Source: Eleginops maclovinus (Eukaryota > Chordata > Actinopteri > Perciformes > Eleginopidae). From it: 64,000 nucleotides of DNA. The notes beneath the pieces were generated by a model. That model saw only the letters and a list, made by a program, of their open reading frames with translations. It was not told the origin of the DNA and searched no databases. Position numbers and translations under genes: made by a program. Positions 25,106-36,861 of the stretch are shown here, piece by piece (position 1 is the first letter of the stretch; every line of letters starts with the position of its first letter). Where the stretch lies: positions 23,885,757 to 23,949,756 of the forward strand of contig NC_086350.1 of the NCBI RefSeq assembly GCF_036324505.1. The letters are read 5' to 3'.

Positions 25106-26822
25106 TTAGGATGAAGGGTGAGAACAGCATTTGTGGGTTTCATTTTTTACACTGCTGAGTTCTGCTGTAGAAACTTTTTTTCCTATTTGATGAGTCTGTG
25201 ATGTCTTCCTAACTGACACAAAGTGTGAAGATGTTCTGCTCTGTGTGCCTACGAGCTTCAGACGATTACATAACGGCCAGAGACTAATTAGTGTCAACTT
25301 TATTCACTTTGCCGTAGTTGAAAGAAAAAGCAGAGACTTCATGCTCATCAACATCCCCCGTCTTCATCATCCCCGCATCATCCCCGGTTGACTGATACAG
25401 CATGAGTCAGGTTAAGGATAACGACGGCTGCGCTTAATCAGATTAAGGTCTTTGATCTCTGCAGCCACTCTGTACTCACACCATATGCCTCTGATAAAAC
25501 ACACACATTACTACACACACACACACACACTGAGTAGAGTGCCACCACAGGGGACACAGTAAGGGCAAACGCAGATCGGGCTTTCACGGCCAATCAGATT
25601 CAAGTAGCGCACATATTGGTTCCTGCAGAGTCACATGGTGCATCTTGCAGCAGTTTTGGCATGTGTTTTTACTGCAAAATCAATATTGGTACACACACAC
25701 AGGCATGCACTGTTTAATAATCAATCAAAGTGGCAGAAGAATCCTTTGTGATTATGATTTTTGCACGTGTGTTGGTGTGTGTGTGATGTTTTCTGATTGC
25801 ACTTGAGTTAATTTTCTTTTACTGGTTTTTTCTTCCTGTTTGTGTCAGAGTACAAAGAAACCTGTCCTCCTTTCTGACATCACTCACTGGAAATGGCTGT
25901 CTAAGTTCCTTTTAATGTTTTCACATGTTTTTTTTTCCAAAATAAATCAGCTGTCAAGCTAGACGGCTGTGTGAAAATGCAATGGGGTGTGACTGGATTT
26001 TTAAACCTGCAGTTTGTACTCTGGATATAAAAGTGTTGTTTTTTTAGTGGTTCTCACACGGCACGCAACGCTGGACCTGGACATTGTTGTTGAGATTGAA
26101 AAGATAGTTAATAGTTAAGAAATACTCACGTAGAATGGCAACTTATCCTGTAGTAATCTACAAAAATATAACTTCAAATGAAACTTCAAAAAAACTTATT
26201 GAATGTTGAGCTTCAGTTGGACAAATCTTTGAATTGATTCCATTATACTTTATTTTATTTTTAAGTGGTGGAGAATAACTCAGTTATTGATTATACTATA
26301 GTTTAGTTCAAAGTACCTCTTTGAAGTTATTCTAATGTTTACAAAAACGTGTGATTTTATGATTTCATGCATTTTCTATATTGAACTAACTAAATACTAC
26401 ATTTAAATCTTACAGTAGCATTAATGATAGTCCAATAATATAACACTGAACTGTAAAACATATTCTGCTGCATGGGTGGGTGGGTGGGGGGGTGCAGTTT
26501 GCGAATTATCTATTTTAGCTCCATAACAATGTAACAACGGGGAACGCTCCCAAGAGCATATGTGGAAGGGTTTTGGCCGATATCACAAACTACTTCCCTA
26601 TGACAACTAAATAGGGGGTTGGATTATTATACAACCCACCCATTGTAATTATATAAAGAATAAAATTAGACATTATTATGTACTTGGGCATTTTGAGTGA
26701 CAGGTGGGGGGCGTCTCGGGTCACATGTGCTAGCCATCTGCTCTGCTGCCTGATTTGAGGTGCACCTACATTAGCCAGGAGAAAGACGGTGGCATCACTG
26801 CCAAGATGGCCGCCCACTATGA
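25106..26822 (+). other. kiaa1549: Intron 1, mostly unique; short (AC)n near 25513
   Basis: Noncoding. A stretch at about 25320-25500 (with TGATACAGCATGAGTCAGG and AATCAGATTAAGGTCTTTGA) has mixed composition and low repetitiveness, and could be regulatory. An (AC)n tract lies near 25513-25530. Confidence 0.4.
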
Positions 26823-26900
26823 GGCAAGGCAAGTTTATTTATACAGCATATTTGAGCCACGCAATTCAAAGTGCTTTACAACAAACGTATACAAAAGAAA
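26823..26900 (-). mobile_element. L2-type LINE 3' tail (minus strand)
   Basis: The plus-strand sequence GCAAGGCAAGTTTATTTATA, followed by a CAATTCAAAGTGCTTTACAA block, is the reverse complement of the widespread fish LINE/SINE 3' end with the AATAAACTTGCCTTGCC tail. The upstream body to the right is too decayed to delimit. Confidence 0.6.
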
Positions 26901-27269
26901 TATACAACTGGTCTTCAGAAAGCTGTGCTGTTTTATTCATCCTACCTTTTACTTTACCTCACTGTTCCAGTCAACCAAATTCCAATCACCATAAGGGAAA
27001 TTGTTCAGCGCATTATCCCAAATACACGACCAGCTGAACAGCTAAAATTCAAAGTAACCGTAGTGAGGAAGGTCTAACTGTTTAGAAGCTAGATATTTGA
27101 GTTTGGTGTTGGTGGGACCAAAAAGGAGCTAAAGGTGGAGTGAATATTGGGGCTTCCTTTCATTAGGTCAGAAGCAAAAGTCCAAATGAGTGTGAATATT
27201 TCTGCGTCTCTGTTAGATATCAACTGTCTGATAACACACTGGTCACAACCACTATATAAGTTAACCATA

Positions 27270-27736
27270 TCCATCTTCGTTCCTACCCTCACCTATGGTC
27301 ATGAAGGATGGGTCTTGACCGAAAGAACGAGATGGCGGATACAAGCGGCCGAAATGGGATTTCTCCGCAGGGTGGCTGGCATCTCCCTTAGGGATAAGGT
27401 GAGAAGTTCAGTCATCCGGGAGGGACTCGGAGTAGAACCGCTGCTCCTTCGCGTTGAAAGGAGCCAGTTGAGGTGGTTCGGGCACCTAGTGAGGATGCCA
27501 CCTGGGCGCCTCCCTAGGGAGGTGTTCCAGGCACGTCCAGCTGGGAAGAGACCGAGGGGTAGACCTAGGACCAGGTGGAGGGATTATATCTCTTCGCTGG
27601 CCTGGGAGCGCCTTGGAATCCCCCAGTCAGAGCTGGTTGATGTGGCCAGGGAAAGGAAAGTTTGGGGCTCTCTGCTGGAGCTGTTACCTCCGCGACCCTG
27701 ACGGAAAAGCGGGAGAACATGGATGGATGGATGGAT
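27270..27736 (+). mobile_element. Rex3/RTE-type LINE, 5'-truncated C-terminal end with GATG tail
   Basis: An uninterrupted frame of about 142 codons (27273-27701) encodes the C-terminal segment of a non-LTR retrotransposon polyprotein: PTLTYGHEGWVLTERTR, FLRRVAGISLRDKVRSSVI, RWFGHLVRMPPGRLP and KRPRGRPRTRWRDYISSLAW. After the stop come AAAGCGGGAGAACATGGATGG and (GATG)n, the short tandem tail of Rex3. The reverse-transcriptase core is missing through 5' truncation. With no stops or frameshifts in the retained part, the insertion is probably fairly young. Confidence 0.85.
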
Positions 27737-28402
27737 ATGTCAGAAGAGCGTACAGCTTGTTGTGTGTCCTACCAAAAAGTACCAGTTCTAAAATAAGACT
27801 GATTCATTTTTTGGTATCTTTCAAGAAAACGACCTTTAAACACTTATCCAACCACAGATTGTTTTGTTGTTCTTTTCATTACCCTCTTCAGTAAAGTAGC
27901 ATTACAAAACATCTCTGCAAGAACTTCCCATGAAGACCAGTACATTTGAAAGCCTTTCAGTATTCAACTTCAGTCTGAGATACCTGCAGGCTTTCATACT
28001 CAACCTTGAAGTTATTTTTTTCTTTTATGAGATGAAAGTTTAGCACCCTCTATGGCTGTCAAACTATTTAATTACTGTATGTATCTGATATTGCCATCTG
28101 GATTCAATAAAACTAGATTGAATTTCCCCCCCAGTGACAGATCCCTGCTCCCAAAGCAGACTTTACGTAATCTAACAGACTCCCGCTCCCCACTTCACCT
28201 TTACCAGAGTTAGAATCTAAAAATAGATGTAATTGCACTGTGGATGCAGAGCAGCACTTAGAACCACTAAGAGGTATTTTGGGGTATCCATTGACCTGTG
28301 AGAGCCACTGGGAAACATGTCTCGCTGATACCCTATTGCAGCTTGGAAATGTGCACTTTGTCGATCCTAACCTAGACTTTTTTCCCAAAACTTTACTTGC
28401 CC
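27737..28402 (+). other. kiaa1549: Intron 1, nothing recognised
   Basis: Noncoding sequence without a supported feature. Confidence 0.4.
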
Positions 28403-28740
28403 TTAAAGAGGCCATCTCATGCTTTTCCTGTATTGCGTTTATATAGGTTTGTGTGCATGTAAATGGTCTGCAAAGGCTCACCTCCTGAAGGATATGTAAC
28501 AATTACACTTCTATTTCCTATCACATAATGCATAGTACGTAATAGGCTAAGGGGCGGGACATCTCTAAGCCGTTGACCAATCACAACAGAGCCAGCTGAC
28601 CAATCAGAGCAGACTGGGCTCTGGTTTCAGACAGAGGGTGAAAAGAGGTTCTGCAGTATGGGGAAATAAAGGGCTTTTTAAACATTAAAGCATTGAGACA
28701 TGTCACAGGACATGACTTGATTTATTTTTTTCATAAAATA
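28403..28740 (+). mobile_element. piggyBac-like MITE family B, copy 1 (decayed)
   Basis: Starts TTAA AGAGGCC at 28403 and carries the family core GGGCGGGACATCTCTAAGCC, followed by GTTGACCAATCACAACAGAG and CAATCAGAGCAGACTGGGCT. It ends with GCTTTTTAAACATTAAAGCA and no clear right terminus. The same core is found at 54043-54347 and, with close agreement over the longer interior, at 58340-58680. Confidence 0.55.
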
Positions 28741-31700
28741 ACATTTCTTACAAAAAAACAACTGTATCAATGTGATTTCAACAATACCAAAGGGAACTAT
28801 AAAGTTAAGTCTAGATAAAGTAGTTTCCTGCGGCTCATTAGACAGATTTGACTTGTCACTTGGAAAGATTTCCCTGCAGTGGCTGTAACATGGCCCACAG
28901 GGCGACTCTGTGGGCTGTCAGATAGGCGGGGAGGCTCCCAGCTTGTACAATTTTTTTCCAATAATGCCCCATTAAACCTGCATTGTTATGGCTACAGTCG
29001 GGCAGCAAAAACAAGCTATAAACACAGGAGGGACATACCACCTTTTTAACGATTCAGCAACAGCTGCCTATTTACACTTCAAGCAGAGCAATCATTCTGA
29101 GGAGAGTTTCAGACAACTGGTAAGTGTTATTATAAAGTCTTATATTAGCTTGGTATTTGCAATGCCTGAGAAAATATCGGACTTCTTAGCTACTACCTGC
29201 TCTACATTTTACCAGCTGGTGCTAACTATTTCTCTCGCTTGTTCGAGATTAACAGTTTATACATTTTAAAGCTTTTTTCTGCTACTTATGTAAACAACAT
29301 TATTGAGATCAAAAACTAAGGGCTTTAAAACAAAAGTTGCTGAAATGGGTCGTAGAGTTGAGGTGAACTTCAGAGGTGATAACTCTACAAGTTTGAGTGA
29401 GCAGTTTAACATACACAGTCATTTGATCCATTGTTGATATAGAAATAAAGAATATAAAAGAATAAACTTGACAAATTTGGATCAAATCCAACAGAATATG
29501 GCTTCTTTACCTCTGGCCCCCAAAAAATATTACAAATCGACAATCCATTCCCAAGGAAACACTATTATTTATTATAATGTAAGCTCTGGGTATTATCTCA
29601 GCTTCACATTTATTTTGAGACTTTCTAGTCTAGCTTGATCTCAGGCTGCCTATGGAACTTTGGAAAGATTCTTCCTTTCTGTTAAATAAAACTTTGTGCA
29701 TGTTTTTGACACATGCGTTATAAATCCTCTGAGCATTGCTGAAACTAGGAGATACATTTTTTGTTTTATTCTACTCGTCTGCCACTCTTTTTCAACCAGT
29801 TCACAGTCCTCCAGTTGCTTTGATGAGCCTCAGGGATTTACCGGGTGCGGGAGAATTCAGTTTCAGAGGATGCACAAGAGTGAGAAGCCCTCAACCCATG
29901 ATGCACTGGGATCCTTAGTTTGCTGTTCTTTATCCTTTGTTCTGTTAACAAAATGGCTTCATACTTTTTTATTTATCTCATAATTGCTTTGCCTTCTTTT
30001 ACACATCGGCTGACGTCTTTGTTAATTTTTGCCCGTTTACACTTTAGTTGTTAAATTACATTTGATGCAAGCGTTTCCCTGCTGGGGATGTGATTTGTTT
30101 TGTTTTGAATGGCAGGTTGCCTGACAGATTTATTGGTACACAAACTAAATTGGCTTCACATAGTCCACTGTTCTGCTGTGAAATTGTTGGATCAATCCAG
30201 ATTTTTTGTAGATTTCCTGGTATTTTTATATGGGCTTCCTGTTGGTTTTCAACTCAAATTGTCCTTCTGTTCATCAGGATTAAAGAGAAACTACTGGCCG
30301 GATTTACATTAAACTTGATTGTAGAGTTTAGATTGGTAACTATTTAATTTTGGAGCCAATCCGAGTTACAGGCGGACAAACAAATTGTGTCAATTACGGT
30401 AACATTTCGAGTTAAAGCTGCATTCAGGTAGTGTTGGAATATTTGGAAAATTCTGTTTCAGGCTAAGAAGTGGGAAAAAGACATAAACATAAACAGACTT
30501 TTTTCTCTCCATATTAAGAAACGCTGTTGGTAGGGCTGATGATTTGGAAAAAAATATGTATTTCTAATATTATTAATTTTTCCAATTAATTGAATTCGTT
30601 GTACCTGTATCATGAAAAAGGAATTCAATTCAATTTATCATGTTTTGTAGAATAGGATTTATAGGCCGGTACATATTTGCAGCACCACTATTCTTAATTC
30701 AAAAACATTTTGACAATATTTTGCCACGACAAATTGCACCACCTGCAATTTAAATATCACACTAGCCTATGTTGCAATCTCGATTCTGTGTGCAGGCAGT
30801 AAAAACCCCAAAAGTCGTCTTCTATGTAGCTTCTATTTTGTTTTGAACAATATGAGTTTTAGCACTAAACAAACCAAGGTCTGCATATTGGCTTCCCAAC
30901 TCGGGAAATGGGACCACCTGAGGCTCATGTGCCATTACATAACGTTTAAATAGACTCTAAAATCTTTATGCAAAGGCTGTAGATCCATCAACTTTTAAAC
31001 ACACGCTGTCTTCCTCATTTCTCACTCCATTTCTGTCATGTATGTGTTGGTTTCTTCCAACCTGTGAACCTTTCAGTGTTCCAGATGTAATGTTGCGTCA
31101 TAATGTTGCTTAGACACGTTGAAGGCTGAAAGGAACGCGTTCTTTGAATCCACCCGAGACACAAAGAGAAACATTCATCCGTTCGTCCACCTTGTTGTTG
31201 CACACGCTGGCTCACACACAAATGTACCATCATAGGAACACTTCCATAGCGATCCGTCATCATCTGCCATCACATAGTGGCTGTCACGCAGGCGAGGCCT
31301 CCGCAGCAGCAGGTGGGCTGCGGGAAATGAAGCGCGAGATGCGATCTGAGCGGATGTGTGTGTGCGTGCTTCTAACATTTCGATGCGTTTCTTGTTCTGG
31401 GACCTTGTCTGTCTCTGCTCCTGTGCGTTTCCTTGTTTGTCAGTCTGTTTGTTTGCATGCATGCATATGTGTGTGTTTGGTGTGTGTCAGAGAAAATGGA
31501 TTCAGGCAAATGATGTAATAGTTTTTGTCCCCTTGTGTGTTGCTCCACATGAGCTCAAGGCTCTAGAGTTCACTGATGTGTGTGTGCATGCATGATGCCT
31601 CTTAAAAAAGGATAGGAAGGTATTCAGCTTAGCAAAACCATAATCCTTAATTGTTTAAAGTGCACTGATACAACAATTATAGAATAATGTATCTGTGGTT

Positions 31701-32613
31701 TATTCTTAGAAAGAGTGCATGGACTCAAAGGGAAAGGTATGGGCGACATTAGAGATGATCTTAACACTATTTCAAAGGCCACAGGGTCTGCATTTTAACA
31801 ACCATTACAGCCCATAAATGAAAAATAAATTAGCATAACTGTGGCTGACATCACTTATTGCTATGGAGGAAATAGGTGACATTCTTCATCCTGCTTCTCA
31901 GTGTTTGTTTGGACTTCTGCTTTTTGGTAACTGAGCTGCAGTGCTTGATCATATGAACAAAGAAAATGTATTGAGTAGTGCGGTTGATAAAAAATATTTT
32001 TTTAATTCAATAAGATTGTGACCCACAGAGCAGCGTTTCTAAACATAGAGCGGAGAGATGGATTAAAACCCATTAGATAACGCAGAAAATTGATTGACCT
32101 TTCCTGCTCTCATTTTCTGCAGCAATTTGAGTAACATTTCCGTAATGATGAGAGGATGATGCTGCTGTGCCGTATTCGGAATGACAAGCGCTTTTTTAGC
32201 AGCAGTTTAAGAAAATGAAATTAAAAATAGATACATGTCATAAAGTACAATTAAACAAAAAGAGATGGAGCAGAGTAACTCTGCAGTGTTTCTGAGTTGA
32301 TTTTTGTAGAAAGAAAGCAACATTATTTGACCGATGACCTATTTTCTATACCTGAAATATCCAAATCCCAAACAGAGTGTGATGACACACATTTCTTTCC
32401 TATGTGACACGCATCCATGTTGCTGGAGTCAGGTACACGTTCTGCCTTCCTCCATTTTATTTTGCTTTTTAAATATGTTAAAATCCACCTAAAAAAATGT
32501 ATAAACTTTGGCAAAAAAAGCAATGAATAATCAATACATTAATATATTAGTGATTTAAATTAATGTTTTAAATTAATGAATCCATTTTTCTAATTTATAT
32601 AAAAAAGCACCTG
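28741..32613 (+). other. kiaa1549: Intron 1, largely unique AT-rich sequence
   Basis: No supported exon. The 32080-32220 stretch is A-poor relative to its surroundings and looks non-repetitive, so it is a possible conserved element by eye. The several open frames of 60-124 codons have no recognisable domain. Confidence 0.4.
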
Positions 32614-32654
32614 TCTTGAAATTTAGTTTGCAATGTGCAAACTAAATTTCAAGA
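32614..32654. repeat. Perfect inverted repeat, 19-bp arms, 3-nt loop
   Basis: TCTTGAAATTTAGTTTGCA (32614-32632), then ATG, then its exact reverse complement TGCAAACTAAATTTCAAGA (32636-32654). This could extrude as a near-perfect hairpin. No flanking duplication is seen and the sequence does not match the MITE families noted here. Confidence 0.95.
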
Positions 32655-33792
32655 ATTTCATGAATGTCATGGTCCCCAGAAGATGAACCCCAATGACTGT
32701 TCTGATCCCCAGTCTCTGCCTATAGTACAGAAAATGCTAAACAAATGACACTCCCATTGGCCTCAGCTGTTCTCTGTTCTCAGTGCTTATTAATAACTGT
32801 TAGCATGATAAACCAAGATTGTGATCATGGGAAATCTGACAGACCCCTCCTAACTTCTGCATGTTAGCATAACATTTTGAGGTTTTTAGCATGGTGACGT
32901 TAGCCTTTAGCTCAAAGCACCTCTGCCTAAGTACAGCCTCAAAGAGCTGCTAGCATGTCTTTATTATATTAGCACGTTAGCTTGAAAAAAGATACAGTTC
33001 TGTAGTTGTTCTTCTTGATGTTGCTGTCCAGAAAGACATCTTCCCTTCACCATATAACACTGACCATTGCATGGAATATCATTTTTTATCCATTCCATGT
33101 ACCTCATATTACTGCCTCCCATTTAAGTCATGTCATATGTCAAAGAATTCCCTTTTTTTATTTGCTTGCAGTACAGCGCTGCTAAGATGATGTGTCATCG
33201 CCAACTTTATTGATATTCTGCAATTGTTTTAGTCCCCTAAAACTATCACTGACACTGACAAACTAGTTAATTTTGATGGCTGATTTCCAAAAGTAGCACC
33301 AAGTTCTGTAGAGGGAAGTTCTAGTTTTTATTGTGTACCCAGTTAAAAGTCCACAATAGAGCGGGGCAAACACCTACTCAAGAACAGATGGCATTCATGG
33401 AATCATCCATTAATATTTATATGTTTGTGCAGTGAAGTCAATTTGGTGAATCCAATTAAGTATTAAAATATGAAAATGTTCTTGTACAAGACCCGAGCTT
33501 TGGAAATGAATGAGTACAGAGTGGTGCAGTAATGACGTCTTTTTGTAGGCCAACCCAGAAGTTGGAAACGCAAGGACTCACAGGAGCTCCAGGAATTTTT
33601 CCATTACATTTTGGAATATTGCATAAAAAACGCTCTGTGGCAAACGCATTATAGTTATGCTTTCTTATTTTTCAGGATTATCTCCACATATTGACTGGAC
33701 TTTTATGATTGTTAAAGCATAAACGTAAACACCTGAACTAAATAGCTTACTGTATGCTCAAAAATAAATGAATTAGTCTCATGTCTTCTCTA
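32655..33792 (+). other. kiaa1549: Intron 1; repeat-like segment near 33530-33650
   Basis: TTAGCAT/GCTAGC-rich low-information sequence. Around 33530 the words GGTGCAGTAATGACGTCTTT and TTGTAGGCCAACCCAGAAGT match the segment at about 22600. Confidence 0.4.
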
Positions 33793-34060
33793 AGCTAAAG
33801 GAGGACTCATTTAATAACTTGTTTGTAACCGCTATTTTTAAGACGACAGTTTCAGACGTTCAACAAATAGGGTGTTTAGTGACACATTTTTATGTTGTAG
33901 AACAATACGGGAAAGTCTATTTACCTTTCATTCACCACAGAATTTATATCAGACATCTAACATAAAACAAATATTTAAAAAAAAACACTGGCTTTAAGAC
34001 AAGCAAACAAGAAATGCTAAAATGCTGACTCATTTCCTGGATTTATGACTCATTCTAAAA
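33793..34060 (-). repeat. Interspersed repeat, family A, copy 3 (inverted)
   Basis: Read on the minus strand it gives GAATGAGTCATAAATCCAGG, then AAATGAGTCAGCATTTTAGC, a TGTCACTAAACACC block, AACGTCTGAAAC and CTCCTTTAGCTTA, in the same order as the plus-strand copies at 4799 and 21159. Confidence 0.5.
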
Positions 34061-34357
34061 GACTCTATTGTTCCAGTGGTGGGAAAAGGTTACCTCATCT
34101 CCCTTATTCCTGCACAGTCATTGTAGATACCAAAAAGACTTACTGGATAAACGTATCACTCTTTTAAACGTTTCCTCTGGCCTCAGTGTGGCTGCTTTCT
34201 CAGGTTCAGGGGGGCAATGCCATATACTTCCTCCGGAAAATGCTTTCAACAGCATCCAGCGCTTCCTGCTAGGCAAACAAGCTCAAAGCAGCAATTGTTA
34301 AGACCCCTAAGTTGTCCATTATTTTAGACTATCACACTGGCAGGCAGTTTGTGAGCC

Positions 34358-34401
<44 letters not shown>

Positions 34402-36770
34402 AAAATCCTGCATACGACCAAAAACAACAATTATAGCAACCAGACAGGATTATGGCTGTTTTTGTCTGTGTTTGTTGATATGTTTGAATCTTTTAAGATA
34501 TGAGGATGAAAAAAAGGCAACTGCATCATAAAATATTTAGTTGAAATGTCTACAGAAAACCCATAGACCTCTCAGTCTCAGAGTCTTTAGAACAAGAATT
34601 CAGAAGTCTTGCAAACTTTTTGTCTCAGTGTTCCCCGGAGACCCCATTGGAGGCAGCTCAATGCCTTTGTTCACTTATTGATCTGAACTTTGACTTTGAA
34701 CTGTTAAAGTTTAGCATATTGAAGTGGAAGTTAACTTGTTTTAAGTGTACAGCTTCTTGCAAACGTATCAGAAAATAGCCTTCGAAAAGATTAACAGAGG
34801 GTCAACGGTCATGATGTGATGAGGGTTTGCATTCTCATTTTGAAAAACAGGAGTTTAAGACTTGAACTTTTTCTAAACATTGACCACTAGAGCCAGGAAT
34901 GTTATTAAAAACTTTATTTAAGTAAAGCAAATCATCAAAGTGACCCAGTCATGTCAGTGACACAACAATATCTGTATAAAAAAAGGTAACATTAGCTAAC
35001 AGCTAATTAGCCACAATAACATACTTGTCATACCAGACCAAGTATAGCTGCAGCATCAAAACCATTGGCACCACAAGATATGGTGTCCACCAAATAGGTC
35101 GGCCCACTTTGAGTGCACCCAACCAACATTTTTCTAGCTTTTGGGCTAAATGGGGGCTAAAACCTTGTTAGCACAAAACTCTGTGTTCGTAGTCAAGTCA
35201 ACCAAAGTTGATACGTTTTATCGGAACCGACAACTTCTCTGTGTTTGCGAAGAAACTACTCGTTGAGTTGGTTAGATTTTGGACAGACTCGATGCATTGT
35301 GTGACTATGTTAGCTTCCTGTGAATTAGCAAATTCGCTAGGCTATTTTATTAAATTGAATAGCTAGATAATGGCGTTTTTATCAAATATATTGTCAGCAA
35401 AAGCTACCTAGTTAATCTACATTCATACAATCATGAACAATACTATTTTTATCTCAGTATGGTTCTAAGAGCATTATCCATAACTCTAACCATTAAAAAG
35501 GCACACAATCACCGTTTTCTCAATTCCTGTGGTTTGTCGCAATTCCAGCTTTACATGAAGGGAAGGCTTTCCTTTGTGTACTGCATTAACTGTAAACTAA
35601 ACAGAATTACACACACAACATGAAATTGTGTGGAAACCTCTTCTCTAGAAATGGCAGTGTTCAAGTATACTCAAAAGGAGGCTTGGGTCTTGAGGAGTTG
35701 TTATATTTATTTATTGAAAAATCTTTCTCTTTTTTAGAAGCGTTGCACAGACAACCTACATACGGAATTTAAAAGAGTTTTTTACATGCACACAATTGAC
35801 ACTCAAACATCTTTTCAATAAAACATTTTTAAATCCCTATTGCTTAGGCCCGGCGGGGAATACATTTAGGCCTAGGTTTTCAGAATGCATCTGGTGGAGC
35901 TGTGAGATTAACAATGAGACACAAAATGACTGAAAAGATGCCAAATATATGGGAGAATATCACAGATATCCCGCTACGATGGTGAAAAATTCTAGTAAGC
36001 TTGGTTTCAGAAAGTCATCTGCTTTTACCGCCCTCCCACAGCAATTCCAACACTACCCAGATGGGAGGGGGTTGAGAACTTTTCAGGAATGGATGCAGAG
36101 TGTGTCGCCACTCTGCTTCACAGCCACAGCTTAGTCTGAGCCCGTCTGTGCACAGCTACAGCTCAGCTCCAACCGTTCTGAGATTGGAGTTGCTATCAAA
36201 TATGTTCAAGTCAGGCTCCCCGCTTCTCACAGTTGTTGATCTTCTTGATCTACCTACATTTGTCTCCTGATCCCGCCACATTGTGAGAAGTATTTTAGAT
36301 TTATTGCACATTTATAAATGTACTTTAAGCCAGGGCTGCCAGTAAACACACAAACATCAATCATATTTATCAGGTGTACTTTACTTGATACCTTGGGGAA
36401 AACATCATTTTAATATACATGAATCTTTCAGTGATGTACTGATTTGAGGACATTCATGGCTTAGACCGGACATCAGTCAGGTGGTTGAGCGACCCTCCCC
36501 TTGGTAATTTATCTTATTGATAGTTAAGCTTATTTGGCAATTACTGCTTTTAATACACCCCATAATTGCGTTCCTGTGATTGTGATGCCACTGTGCTGTG
36601 TTTACGATGTGTATGTTTTTGTCTTAGGTGTGGAACAGACAGAAAGACAGTAGAATAAGTGAGGATAGAGTGGTGCTTTGAGTCCATGTCGGTATATCTA
36701 AAAGGGTGAACGAGTGTGTGAGTCTATTTTTGTCTGAGTCTTCGTCAATTCAGAGTAAATGTCTGCCAGC

Positions 36771-36771
<1 letters not shown>
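34061..36771 (+). other. kiaa1549: Intron 1, nothing recognised apart from (GT)n at 34361-34395
   Basis: AT-rich sequence with no supportable exon or RNA gene. Confidence 0.4.
34361..34395. repeat. (GT)17 microsatellite
   Basis: Perfect GT dinucleotide run. Confidence 0.93.
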
Positions 36772-36845
<74 letters not shown>

Positions 36846-36861
36846 TGTGTGTGTGTGTGTT
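36772..36861. repeat. (TG)n microsatellite, about 45 units
   Basis: Long TG run with one TC interruption near 36845. Confidence 0.95.
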
